DNA of 64,000 nucleotides, from contig CDRNVI010000059.1 in NCBI GenBank assembly GCA_977017575.1, positions 186,001 through 250,000 on the forward strand, given 5' to 3'. The notes beneath the pieces were generated by a model. It was not told the DNA's origin and did not search any database. It saw only the letters and a program-made list of their open reading frames with translations. Made by a program: the position numbers and the translations under genes. The DNA is from Paramoeba atlantica (taxonomy: Eukaryota; Discosea). Below, piece after piece: positions 39,432 through 49,603 of this stretch (positions are counted from its first letter, which is position 1; every line of letters starts with the position of its first letter).

Positions 39432-40992
39432 CACCCCTGGGCAACTTCATTTACCCCCCCCCTACAGGTCTTGTATTTTGTTCGATTTCGGAAATATTTG
39501 GTATGGGACTGTTTTTCGCTCCGATCGTCTCGAATCCGCGGTCGTTTTCACTCGAGCGACCTTGATTTGCTCCGAGACCTTAAAAAGTTTGTCCAAAAAG
39601 TCAATTTTTCTTTGCCCACCCTAGAAAAATCTACTTTTTTTCTGTTTTTTCCTCAATGGTCAAACGATATCGGGCTTCTTCCCTCCCGAATCAGCGTATT
39701 TCACCAGAAAGGCGAACTCTCATCATAGCACGCTACAAGGAACTAGAATCCCTACGTGCTGTAGCTAATGAGCTCAAAATCTCCAGGAATGGAGTAAGAT
39801 ATTGGGTGCGGCACTTTGAAAAGCTCCAATACGTTTCCACCCCACCTCGCCAAAAACGGCGTACGGTAGTTACCAATCGCTACCGTCGTGCGTGTGTCAA
39901 GGTTTGCCGCAAATTAAAAAAGCAAAACCCCGAAGGAACATCTATTAGCCACGTTGCACGCGTGGTTACAGGTTCCCACGGGGGTTCAAGCAGAAGCGTT
40001 ACCCGAGCTTTGGATTTACAAGGCTACGGGAAAATTCGCAAGGAGCGTGATGTAGGGCTTACACCAGCACACGCGAAGAAGCGGCTTATCTTTGCGCGCA
40101 AACTTCTTAAATGGAGTGATGCGAAGTTAAGGCGTATCGTCTTTTTATTATGCTTTTTAATTGTTCCCTCGGTTCCCGTCAAAACTATTATGTTGATAAG
40201 AAGGGGAAGAAAAAATTAAGGCAGTCCCCCAGACAGAAGAAGTTTTTTGGGGGGAAAGGTATCATGGTATGGATGTGTTACGGCCCTAATCATGACCTTC
40301 TGCACCACATTTTTAGTTGAGAACGGGGCGCTAAAATCGATTCTGCAGATGCGTGGAAAGCCTTGGTGGAAAGCGGTTTCATTGCTTCTTTACGAAGGAA
40401 CCGCAGGGCAATTCCTCAGTTGGATAATGCCCCCACTCATTCTCTTGCATTTAAAAAGCTGAAAAAGAGAGCATTAGATTGCCCCCCCCTATCCCCTGAT
40501 TTAAATCCTGTAGAAAACATGTGGTCTTGGATGGAGTACCACATCAAAACAGTAATAAAACCTAACAATAGACACGAATTACAAGGCGCTATCATCAAAA
40601 CATTCGATGTTTTATCAGGAGTACATGTCGATAAATTAAGAAATCCATTTAAAGACTTCCACAAACGACTTAAATTGGTGGTAGAAAAGAAAGGTTATCA
40701 CATTGGTTATTGAATACGTATTCAGCGTCTTTTTTGCGTTCTCTAAGCATGATTTACATTTTTAAAAACATAAAAAATATTTAAAAGCAAGAAAAGAATT
40801 CAAAAAAAAAGTGTACACCCTCAAAAATTGTCTAGTCATTTTAGTAAAAAAAAATATTATTCCAATCATGAAAAGGACCGCGAATTCGAGACGATCGGAG
40901 CGAAAAACAGTCCCATACCAAATATTTCCGAAATCGAACAAAATGCAAGACCTGTAGGGGGGGGAGGGGGTAAATGAAGCTACCCAGGGGTG
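39432..40992 (+). mobile_element. Tc1/mariner element B
   Basis: Both ends begin CACCCCTGGG next to TA (39430-39431, 40993-40994). The inverted repeats run about 120 bp (TACAGGTCTTG, TTCGATTTCGGAAATATTTG, GGGACTGTTTTTCGCTCCGA) and differ by only a few bases, so it is fairly young. The + strand encodes a transposase in two frames: 39656-40219 (ATG start; HTH ERRTLIIARYKELESLRAVA, then ARKLLKWSDAKLRR) and about 40250-40713 (WRKALVESGF, LDNAPTHS, SPDLNPVENMW, ending KGYHIGY). A frameshift near 40150-40250 and a TGA at 40318-40320 break it. The spacing of the last Asp to the Glu is only 29 residues. Confidence 0.88.
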
Positions 40993-41982
40993 TAGATCCT
41001 TAGAATTACTTAGATAGATCTCGAAAAGGGAACCCGGTTCTCGTATTTTTTTCATCCGCAGAGACCCCTAGATCCCCTTTGTGCATCCTCAAGGTTTTTT
41101 CCTAAAAAAATAGATTTTTTAGACTAAAAACATGAAATTCATCGGAAATACTTCTGTGAAGGGATAAATCAGTACCCTGTATGGTCCTACACCTAAACAC
41201 TCATGAATGTCTTTTAGAACCTTTTGCGTCGCCCCATTAACTCTGATGAGAAATTTTTGCGAACGTACAAAATCTAGTCAAAAACTTTTCTTTTCCGCTT
41301 TCGCGCAGGGACTCAAAATGATAAGAAATACCACTGAAGTACCGAAACGTCATCGGTTTCGTAATCGCAGCAAGAGCGTCTCGACGAAGAAATAGATGAG
41401 ACAATCCTTTTTCCTACAACTCCTTGTTGCATCTAGGAGGGTATTGATATAGGAGGTATTGATAAAGTGCTCCGAACCCAAGACTCACCAGTGTATTCCA
41501 CTCTTTCTTTCTATAAATACCGTTCACTGTGTACATTTCTGTCTTTTATTCCTTGTTCACAATGCATTTTGATTTGCCAGTATCTAAACTAGCACAGAGA
41601 GTTTATTTCTCTTCTATAGTCAAGGCAGCGCGAAATTTGCTCTGACCCAGAGTTTCATTTTTTGAGTTTAAAACTAGCGCGTTCGGCGGAACTGTAGATA
41701 CAGTATTTCTCCATGGAAACGTATAACAGCGATTGTTTCACTGGGAAGTGGAGACATCATGACTCGACTAGATTCAAAAATTAACCGGGGCGGACTCCTA
41801 AAAAAGAGTAAGAGTAAAAGGTTTCAAAATTTCATTTCAAAATAGGTTGTGATGTCTATACCCTATTACCCCCTTATCATCAAGCGTTGAGGATAAGGAA
41901 GGGGGTAGGATTAGTAGGGGGGAAGCAGTATTCCTAGAAAAATAATCTTTACTACGATTCTGACTCTACTGTATGTACTTTC
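40993..41982. other. Unassigned intergenic region
   Basis: A frame at 41207-41395 (+) ends in a basic stretch (VPKRHRFRNRSKSVSTKK) and may be the tail of a decayed gene. 41880-41925 contains GATAAGG/GGGGGTAGG purine runs. There is no confident gene. Confidence 0.3.
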
Positions 41983-42180
41983 ATGTCCTTTATTTTTTGC
42001 AGTACAGCTGAATCATCTTACCCGCTTCGAGAGAGCAAAGTAAGTGGCGCCAACTTACCCCAAGAATACACTCTATCTCAATTCATGAGCAAAATTGCTT
42101 TTGAAGAAGCCTCCTGGAGCACTCATACTCCAGCATGTGAATGCAAATACGTCACATGTAATGAAGAAGGGGGTGTGATA
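41983..42180 (+). pseudogene. LRR-family gene fragment (copy 5), truncated by transposon G
   Basis: The frame starts with ATG and encodes the cap only: ESSYPLRESKVSGANLPQEY, SWSTHTPACECKYVTCNEE. It is highly similar to LRR copy 3. At 42181 the sequence changes abruptly to the inverted repeat of element G, and no LRR sequence is found beyond that element, so the rest of the gene was lost. A TTTTTTGCAG at 41993-42002 inside the 5' part looks like a splice acceptor. Confidence 0.75.
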
Positions 42181-44176
42181 AACCAGGGGTGCGGATAAAT
42201 ATTTAAATTCCGATTTAAATATTAACCCGCAATTTAAATATTAACGTGTAAGAGAAAACGATTTAAATATTAATGTGCAAGCAGGTTAATATTTAAATTC
42301 CAGAATGTTTTTCAAGGTATGATCTTTTTTTACGAATGAGGGGATGCGAGCATGATCTCGCGTGATCTCACATGATCTCTAGTGATATCGTTTTGGGCCT
42401 CACCCGCAGACGCTCGAGTGTAGAAATATAAACAGGGGGGCGGATTATTATTACAGTGTAAAGGCTAAAAGGGTTAAGATAGTTCAGCGGACAAGTTGGA
42501 TGAAAATCCACCTTTGAGTGATAGCCTCCCCAAAAGCTACCTCAGTTTACTACGAGGAGGCAACACCCCCATTGGGATAGAAAGCCTTACAACTTTCAAC
42601 TTTCCCTGGTGACGTCCAAGGATGACCGTTCAGTTGAATGCCTCTTAACACTTTCATGAAACTGATCTGCGAAAAAGGCTTCCATAGGAAAAAAAGCGAT
42701 TTAAATATTAATCTGCATCAAAATATTATGTGCAAACAGGTTAATAAACCCCTGGCCAAAATAAGGCACCCCCCTCTAAAAATTCGATGCTTTGTTTGTT
42801 TCAGCTAATTTCAATGGCATTTTGCAGATCTCAGTTCGGGATTTATGTCCTCCCACACTTGGTCACTAGTCCTATAGCTATTTATAAAGTGGAAACTATT
42901 TACCACTTTTTTACCTTTTCGCCACCTAGTTCGACGCAGGCCTTCAGTCTACGATCGAAACTTAAGATGGTGTCACTTATCATCTCAGTCGGTAAAGAAC
43001 TCCATGTGTTTAGAATACACCTTTGCAGTTCGGAAACTGTAGATGGTAGCTTTTCATTTACGTCTTGTTGTACCATTGACCATATGTTTTCAATGGGAGA
43101 AAGATCGGGAGAATTTGGCGGCCAATTTTTTAGTAGATTAATTTTTCGTTTGTTCAGGTAATTTATGGTGGCCTTGGCCGTATGAGCGGTGGCACCATCT
43201 TGTTGAAATATTCTTTTGCGGGGGAAATAAACATGTTTTAGTGTGTCTATGCATGTTTCGTGGGTAATAGAGGTCCTGCTGGATAAAAATTTTAAGCATC
43301 CCCAGTTAATTCCTATAGCACCCCACACCTGACACTTAGGCGCCCAGCGCACCTTTAGTCTCTTTGCAGGGGTCTCTCCTTTTTTTACCCACATTTTCAT
43401 TCGATTATCGTTTGTATCACCTTCTCATCTGAGAATATAAATTTCGATGTGTCCTCTTTGTAATTTAAAGAAAACTGTACGCGTTTTTCTTTTTGTACAG
43501 CGGTGAGCCCTTGTGAAATTGGGCGTGGCCTATATTGATGCCCTGCTTGCCTCAAATCTCGACGAACAGTTCGAGGGCTTGCAGTAACACCCTTTCTGCA
43601 CAAAACAACAGAAATACGCTTTGAACTGTTGTACTTTGGCACCCCTGCCGCATCTTTCTTAGAAATAATGGTTTCAATCCTTTTTTACGAGACCTTATTT
43701 TTTTTTCTGTGGGGATTTCTTTAGGCTTTTTTCCGTCTCAATTTTGGGGTGATCACGGAGGTATTTTCGAATGTATTTCACGCTTACATTCAATTCACGT
43801 GCTATTCGTTTCTTTGGGATGCCATCTTGAAACCTTAAAAGCATGACTTCCTTCCCCGGGGGGCTGAGGCCACCTTTCGGAGGCCTGCGGAATGATTTTT
43901 TCATAAATCGACCCTAATGTTAAAGTGGTAAAATATTTTTTTATTTTTTTTGTTTTTCATGAGCTAAAAACAGCGGGAACGTACAGATCTCAAAATTTTG
44001 AACGAAAACATGGTATGATAACCCTACCATACCCCCTCATGCAAAAAATAAGGGGGGGTGCCTTATTGGTGGCCAGGGGTTTATTTAAATAAAATTTAAA
44101 TATTAACTTGCAATTTAAATATTAAGGCGAATTTAAATATTAATCCGCATTTAAATATTATTCCGCACCCCGGGTT
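42181..44176. mobile_element. DNA transposon G with subterminal TTTAAATATTAA repeats, split by Tc1 element C
   Basis: The ends AACCAGGGGTGCGGATAAAT and AACCCGGGGTGCGGAATAAT are inverted. Inside each end lie repeated units of about 20-24 bp, a TTTAAATATTAA core with a CCGCA-like spacer: about five at 42195-42300, one near 42700 and four at 44085-44165. The interior left of the nested Tc1 (42300-42700) has no recognisable coding sequence and includes a CATGATCTCGCGTGATCTCA cluster (42351 onward). The host site is LRR copy 5. No transposase of its own was found, so it is a non-autonomous element of unknown superfamily. Confidence 0.75.
42747..44081 (-). mobile_element. Tc1/mariner element C nested in transposon G
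   Basis: The ends AACCCCTGGCCA are inverted and flanked by TA (42745-42746, 44082-44083). The inverted repeat includes AATAAGGCACCCCCC. The minus strand encodes a transposase in pieces: 43904-43695 (HTH, VMLLRFQDGIPKKRIARELN), 43642-43397 (RRDLRQAGHQYRPRP, FIFSDEK) and 43400-42900 (KVRWAPKCQVWGAIG, FQQDGATAHT, SPDLSPIENIW). At least two frameshifts divide it. The last Asp-to-Glu spacing is 35. The family is the same as the relic at 4115-4500. Confidence 0.85.
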
Positions 44177-44199
44177 ATAATTCTCCCACGCTTGCGGGA

Positions 44200-45065
44200 T
44201 ACGCTCGCGTGACTACTGGTCGTTTGGGTGGGGTTTCTTCAGAACTTCTTGCTGCGCGGTGCAGGGCCAGCCACACGATCCCGAAAATCCTGTCTATTCT
44301 TGCGTAATGCGGGGCAATATCGCTGGATATGACCGGCGTTACACGCAGTAATAACACACTGGCGCATTCATTCCCTGAGTCGAGGAATATCCAGAATTTT
44401 ATTGCCCTTGAAAAACGCTGCGCAAGCGACTGTTAACGGATCGATACATCTTTTCTCGGTCGCTCAACTGATCCTGTATGTGATGATAGTACTTGTCATT
44501 GGGTCGTTCCTCTTTCTCCAACTTAGGTGCACTGCCTCTACATCCATTCGTCGTGCCTTCCAGTAGGCATCCCGAAGCGATTGCACGATTCCTTTGCCTA
44601 GTTTCAGAAAAGCTCCCGTGTGTACAACATCTTATTTAACACCAGCTCGAAACGGCGTTTTGCGTCGTTCCTCATCCATCCCTTTATTTAATCCTAATCC
44701 GTATTCGGAATTCAGGTTTTCACATGTAATGGTAAATGCATATCGCGGGCTTCGCTAACCGTGAAGTTCTTCTGGCGCAGATCATACTGTAGCGCTTCAC
44801 GTGAGGTAATCTGCTCGAGACACTTGTCAACATCCGCCTGGGTTATAGAAGTGGGAGGAGAGCCGAAGCCCGATGAGTACCGAGCGCTTTCGCCGTTGTT
44901 ACGAGGTTCGCGTTGTACCTCAAGAGGGATGTGACGTTTTGATGCTTGGCGATATGAGCCACGGAGCCCTGAAAACGGTGGTCGGAGAGAAGCGTCCATG
45001 TAGTTCAAAGTTAAGGAGATGTCCATCCCGTTTGAAAAGTCAGGTGCAGAAGTCACGATGGACAC
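44200..45065 (-). mobile_element. Retroelement gag-like fossil with a zinc knuckle, unclassified
   Basis: The minus strand carries protein-like sequence of gag type: an N-terminal charged, Pro/Ser-containing region near 45065-44860, a helical middle part, and near 44330 a knuckle-like CNAGHIQRYCP. Pol domains were not found on either side, and no long terminal repeats were recognised, so LTR or non-LTR origin cannot be decided. It is broken in several places and looks old. It lies directly right of transposon G. Confidence 0.35.
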
Positions 45066-45513
45066 TCTTCTCTTACGAATGCTTAATAAATATTTGCGCG
45101 TGACAGGGAACGCAGCGCTACATCAGCATGTATGGGAATTCGAGTTTTCAAGACTACGAGTGGATGAAACCTTTTATAGGGAAAGGAAATGTCGTAAGGG
45201 AAATCGTGAATTTTTACATTGGGCACAGTAATCGAAAAGTTTACCGGTACGCTCAGCGAATAGGGAAAGCGGGATCCATAGAAAGCGGGCTCTAGAGAAA
45301 GCAAAAGCCTAGGAAGACAACCTAAGCCACGTTTAGCGTATGATCTACGAGGCTGCCTAAGGCTAAAGAAAGCGGCAAAAGATTTAAACATTGCCGTGGT
45401 AGTCGGCTATAATTTTTATCTTGACTCTTGTACGCTATAATATTCACTTTTCCACTGCGCTTCCACAAAATCCCCTTTTTCTAAACTTCCCATTCACCCT
45501 TCTTGCTCTCATC
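45066..45513. other. Intergenic region ending in a pyrimidine-rich leader
   Basis: 45445-45513 is T/C-rich with few purines and leads into the LRR gene at 45514. 45250-45350 has several AGAAAGC-type near-repeats (AGGGAAAGCGGG, AGAAAGCGGGC). No gene was seen. Confidence 0.35.
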
Positions 45514-46422
45514 ATGCCTCCTCCTTCTGCCCCACCACGCCACTCTCCATTCCTCTCCCTCCCCCACATTCTCTCTCCCCTCACCCTTCTTCCCTCTCTC
45601 CTGCTGCTATCCTCTGAACGCTTTAACACGGAGGACATTCCGGAAATGCATCCCTCCTCCTTAGTCGTTTCGCATTCTCCTTCTCCTGTCGCTCCTTCCC
45701 TTGTTTTCTTTATTCAACACCTTCGTAACCCCCATGAGAGTTGGACGCATAGCCGCCCGGAATGCACATGGGATGGGGTTCAATGCGACGCTCATGGTGT
45801 GCTGCGTGAGATCGACTGGAGAGGGCGGGAGCTGCACGGAAACCTCAGCTGGGGCGTGCTCCCCCCTTCCGTGACCTGCCTGCGGTTGGGTCCGGAATGG
45901 TTGTACACGAATGCACTACAGGGTTCTGTTGATTTCTTTACTCTCCCAGCCCAGCTGGTGGAGTTGGAGCTGACCGGAAACCAGTTTAGTGGTACCGCCC
46001 CGTTACACGCACTGCCGCCTTTGCTCGAGGAGCTTGCGGCCGGGGAGAACCATTTTCATGGGACGCTGGACCTAACACATCTCCCGCGGGGGTTGCGGTC
46101 GCTGTCTTTTTATGAGAACCAGCTCTCTGGGGGTCTTTGTCTGTCTGCTCTCCCCGCCGCGCTTACCTCGCTGTACTTAATGACCAACCACTTCACGGGG
46201 AGTGTGGAGTTACGACATCTCCCCGCTGGGGTCGAGGTAATTGATCTCAGTGATAACCCGCTGGGGGGATCGGTGCGACTAGAGTCATTGCCAGAATCCC
46301 TCCATACGCTGAATTTATCCTATACAGATTTAGTTCCCGCCCCCTCAGTAGCGGTTGTACCGAGATGTGTGCACCTCGGAGATGCAGCGATGCGGATGCG
46401 TATGAGGAACACATACGTATAG
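45514..46422 (+). CDS. LRR-family protein (copy 6)
   Basis: The 302-aa product has a Pro-rich start (MPPPSAPPRHSPF) and a strong hydrophobic segment (ILSPLTLLPSLLLLSS, about residues 19-34), a likely signal peptide. The cap has SWTHSRPECTWDGVQC. Seven or eight clean LRR units follow, e.g. LVELELTGNQFSGTAPLHAL, LEELAAGENHFHGTLDLTHL, LRSLSFYENQLSGGLCLSAL, VEVIDLSDNPLGGSVRLESL. An earlier in-frame start is only a TTG; the ATG at 45514 follows a pyrimidine leader. This is the best-preserved repeat array in the family. Confidence 0.85.
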   Translation: MPPPSAPPRHSPFLSLPHILSPLTLLPSLLLLSSERFNTEDIPEMHPSSLVVSHSPSPVAPSLVFFIQHLRNPHESWTHSRPECTWDGVQCDAHGVLREIDWRGRELHGNLSWGVLPPSVTCLRLGPEWLYTNALQGSVDFFTLPAQLVELELTGNQFSGTAPLHALPPLLEELAAGENHFHGTLDLTHLPRGLRSLSFYENQLSGGLCLSALPAALTSLYLMTNHFTGSVELRHLPAGVEVIDLSDNPLGGSVRLESLPESLHTLNLSYTDLVPAPSVAVVPRCVHLGDAAMRMRMRNTYV

Positions 46423-47167
46423 CGCGTAGGTTCATAGGGAAACGCCCTGTCCTTCTGTGGGAATCATTCATTCCGTTCTACATAGAAACATTACGTGCCA
46501 TATGTAAAAAAGCCAACTCTGGATCGTTTCCCCGAGTGATATTATCGATGTCGTCGATCGTTGATGTCATCGACGACGTACGTTTTCTTCCCGATGTTGG
46601 GAGTTAACTTGATGATGTGGACAGATCGTCGAATCAATCGGCAACGAGGTAGTTTTAACAGCGAATGAGCTCCTGTTAGGTTCGCTACCTTAATGATTAA
46701 GGTACGCTGATTAATATGCTTAATACGCTGATTAATAATCAGCGTAACCTGAAAATGGATTTATTTTTCATGTATCCCTTTGTGGGATGCAATCCCAAAG
46801 TGGTACATGACAAACAATTTTTCTCACAAGTCTTCATATACTCGAAACTTTCATTTGTTTATCCGTCTTGTCTCATTTCTGTTGCATACAAGAGATCTCA
46901 GCAATCTCGTGAAGAGCTATGCTGCCATTTTTTATAGCAGAAAGTTTCTTTCATACGATTTTGTTGTCCGGGCATGCCCCGGGCGTAATGGTAGACATTG
47001 ATGTTATTTGAGGAATTAAAGAAACAGCAACGTCCGAACGTCGATCCTGAAAATTATTTTGTCAGACTTCGTGTTGCTTTTGCGATGATATAAACACACT
47101 ACACTACAGCATATCACATCTTTGGAGTTTTAAACTTGGATTGTTTGCTGTGTTTCCTCTCTCTTTC
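46423..47167. other. Intergenic region with dispersed repeat Y copy at 46790-46928
   Basis: 46843-46928 (CATTTGTTTATCCG, AAGAGATCTCAGCAATCTCG, GAAGAGCTATGCTGCC) is a diverged copy of 30820-30906, again downstream of an LRR gene, but with no Tc1 insertion. 46700-46745 repeats ACGCTGATTAATA-type units. 47130-47167 is a T/C-rich leader. Confidence 0.5.
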
Positions 47168-48127
47168 ATGTCTCCTTTCCTTCTCCGTACTATCTTTATT
47201 TTGCTCTTCTCCCTCCAGACGCACAGCTTTGTTTCCTCTGTCGACCATTACCCCTCGAATGAACGTACAGTTCCTCACAAAGTTCGTGGGTCGGTTCTGC
47301 CACCAGACGTGGAGCTAACTCGGGCATTTGCAAACACCACAAGTCCACACTGGTCATGGGGACAAGAAAACTATCACTACTGCGAGTGGCTCGGGGTGCT
47401 TTGCGATGAGTCCCAACACGTGGTGGAGTTGCTTGTATATTACTTGGAAGGAGAAATTTGTTGGCCGTTTCTCCCACATACGCTGTTGAGGCTCACTGTG
47501 CGGAGTGGATCGAAAGTGACCGGGGTTGTTCCTTTTGAGGCATTGCCACATGAGTTAACGCATCTTGAGTTAGGAGTGAACTTCCTTTCAGGTCCCGTTC
47601 CGACGCGTTATTTACCCCGATATCTGGAAACATGCTATTTACTGAAAAATCGATTCTCGGGAATCTTTGATGCTACATCTCTTCCCGCACTACTCGTTGA
47701 CGTAGATGTTTCGCACAACGAGTTTAGCGGCCTCTTGATCCTCACATCACTTCCTCCCCAATTAGGCCACCTTAACGTTGAGCAAAATCAGTTCCACGGG
47801 ACCATCGATTTGAGTCAACTTCCCGCATATCTGCATGAGATAAACCTTTCGCATAACCGTTTTTCGGGACCTATTGGTTTAGGTTCACTTCCGGAAAATT
47901 TACATTGGATTCGGCTGAAAAATAATACTTTCAATGGAAATTTGTCCTTATCGGCATTACCAGAAGGCTTCCGAGTACTAGATGCCTCGGAAAATCTCTT
48001 TGAAGGGTTTTCTCCGCAACACCTACCTGGATATGAGATTTCTTGTCGTAAACAAAGATTACGCATACGGAAACTGAAGCAACGCAAATCTTTGATGGCT
48101 CATCGTAAACGAGGGCACCGTTGGTAA
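47168..48127 (+). CDS. LRR-family protein (copy 7)
   Basis: The 319-aa product has a signal peptide-like start (MSPFLLRTIFILLFSLQTHS), a cap with HWSWGQ and HYCEWLGVLCDE, and about eight LRR units (LTHLELGVNFLSGPV, LVDVDVSHNEFSGLLILTSL, LGHLNVEQNQFHGTIDLSQL, LHEINLSHNRFSGPIGLGSL, FRVLDASENLFEGF). The C-terminus is strongly basic (KQRLRIRKLKQRKSLMAHRK), unlike copies 1, 3, 4 and 6. The ATG at 47168 is chosen because the in-frame codon at 47141 is TTG. It forms a co-directional pair with copy 6. Confidence 0.85.
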   Translation: MSPFLLRTIFILLFSLQTHSFVSSVDHYPSNERTVPHKVRGSVLPPDVELTRAFANTTSPHWSWGQENYHYCEWLGVLCDESQHVVELLVYYLEGEICWPFLPHTLLRLTVRSGSKVTGVVPFEALPHELTHLELGVNFLSGPVPTRYLPRYLETCYLLKNRFSGIFDATSLPALLVDVDVSHNEFSGLLILTSLPPQLGHLNVEQNQFHGTIDLSQLPAYLHEINLSHNRFSGPIGLGSLPENLHWIRLKNNTFNGNLSLSALPEGFRVLDASENLFEGFSPQHLPGYEISCRKQRLRIRKLKQRKSLMAHRKRGHRW

Positions 48128-48303
48128 TATCGGATTGCATTAAGTCAGAAACCGAAAATAGCAGTATCTAATTTGAATGGTATAAAGGAAATTATTACGT
48201 GCTATTTCAATGGGCACGCCGTGTGTCACACACGTCTCGTATTTGTATGCCTCTGCTTTTGCTCATATTAGTAAAACGTTTTTTTACGTTACTGAATCTT
48301 GTA

Positions 48304-48861
48304 CAGGGGGGATCAGCCAATGCTGGGGGTATCTAAAATTTGTAAAACTTTTAAATTTTTGGAAAATATAGCACATTCGAAAGCTCTCACACAGCCCTCC
48401 TGTGGAGGATATATCGTTTTCCGTGCTTTTACACATGACGCATTTTAGAGTGAAAATACGTTTTTTCGACTTACATTTTTGCATTTTTTTTATTGTTTTT
48501 GAGATTTCTCCTGTTTTCATCATTCATGCCTCAAAGACGAGTATCTGCACGTTCACTTCGGGAGAAATTGCCGGAGAGCCGTTTCTCATCCCAGGGGACA
48601 TAAATATTGTTATAGAGAGAAACGGGGGTCACTGTGAGTATTAGGTTTGGATTTACGTTTCGGGAAAAAACGTCAGAATTTCTTAAAAAACTTACAATCG
48701 ACGTTTTTGACCCTCCCACTATTTTATAAAACTGTTGATTTTATGCACAATGACATATCCTCCACAGGAGGGCTGTGTGAGAGCTCTCGAAGGCGCTATT
48801 ATTTTCCAAATTGGCCAAGTTTTACAAATTTTAGACCCCCCCCGCATTAGCTGATCCCCTC
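48304..48861. mobile_element. 558-bp MITE with about 115-bp terminal inverted repeats
   Basis: The left end CAGGGGGGATCAGCCAATGC and right end (reverse complement) GAGGGGATCAGCTAATGCGG are flanked by TA (48302-48303, 48862-48863). The arms continue through TCTAAAATTTGTAAAACTT and CTCTCACACAGCCCTCCTGT to GGAGGATAT. TA targets fit a Tc1/mariner-mobilised element. There is no coding capacity, and its arms differ from those of the autonomous elements here. Confidence 0.85.
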
Positions 48862-48882
48862 TATAATTAATATGTATATTAA

Positions 48883-48944
48883 ATCGTAAAGAATTAATTA
48901 TTAGTTCGTAGAGAATTAATTATTAATTCGTAAAGAATTAATTA
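48883..48944. repeat. Short tandem repeat, about 22-bp unit x3
   Basis: Three near-copies of TCGTAAAGAATTAATTATTA-type units lie just left of the pogo element. Confidence 0.6.
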
Positions 48945-49603
48945 GGCGGAATTCTATTAATATAGGGTAGCGAGGGAATAGCATCTCCCTCAATAATAAG
49001 AACTAATGCATGTTGATAACTTTTAAAACAGGTCACAATGTGAAACGTTAAACAACATACATGTACTGTGACCCCCCCTTTAATATGCACACGTTTTTGG
49101 GGTTTGTGCATATTAAAGGGGGGGGGGGGGGGGGTAAGAGAGGGGAGAACCCGCCGCCCCCCCCCCCAAAAAAAAACATTTGCGCCGCTTCGCGGCGCCT
49201 TTCTCTCCTGTGCGTGTTTTGATCTTCCGTCGCACAAGCTTACGTCGCATAGCGTATGGTACTTTTCAGCAGAGATGATGGCCGGGGCGGGGGGACTGTT
49301 CGTGTGTGCCAGCATGGAAAATGTGAAGAACGTGTACATATTAAATATTAAAATATTTAATAAAAAATATTATTTGTAAGTTTAATTGTTGTAGCTCATA
49401 TTATTAATACATGAAGTAAATGTCATGTATGGTGAAACACGAAGAAGAGGGCGCGTACTAATGCAACAAGAAGCTAGTGCGGGGAAAAGTGTAGAAGCAT
49501 CGAACAAAACATGGAAAAACCCCCACAAAAAATATCAGTGTAAAATTTGAGTATAATAGCGCGCACATAAACTTATTTTGGATAGGAATTTGTATCTCCG
49601 TCA

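Noticed and set aside
42478-42500. TAGTTCAGCGG matches the tRNA box A consensus
   Set aside because: No matching D-stem, anticodon arm or box B follows; no tRNA can be folded, so it is likely chance.
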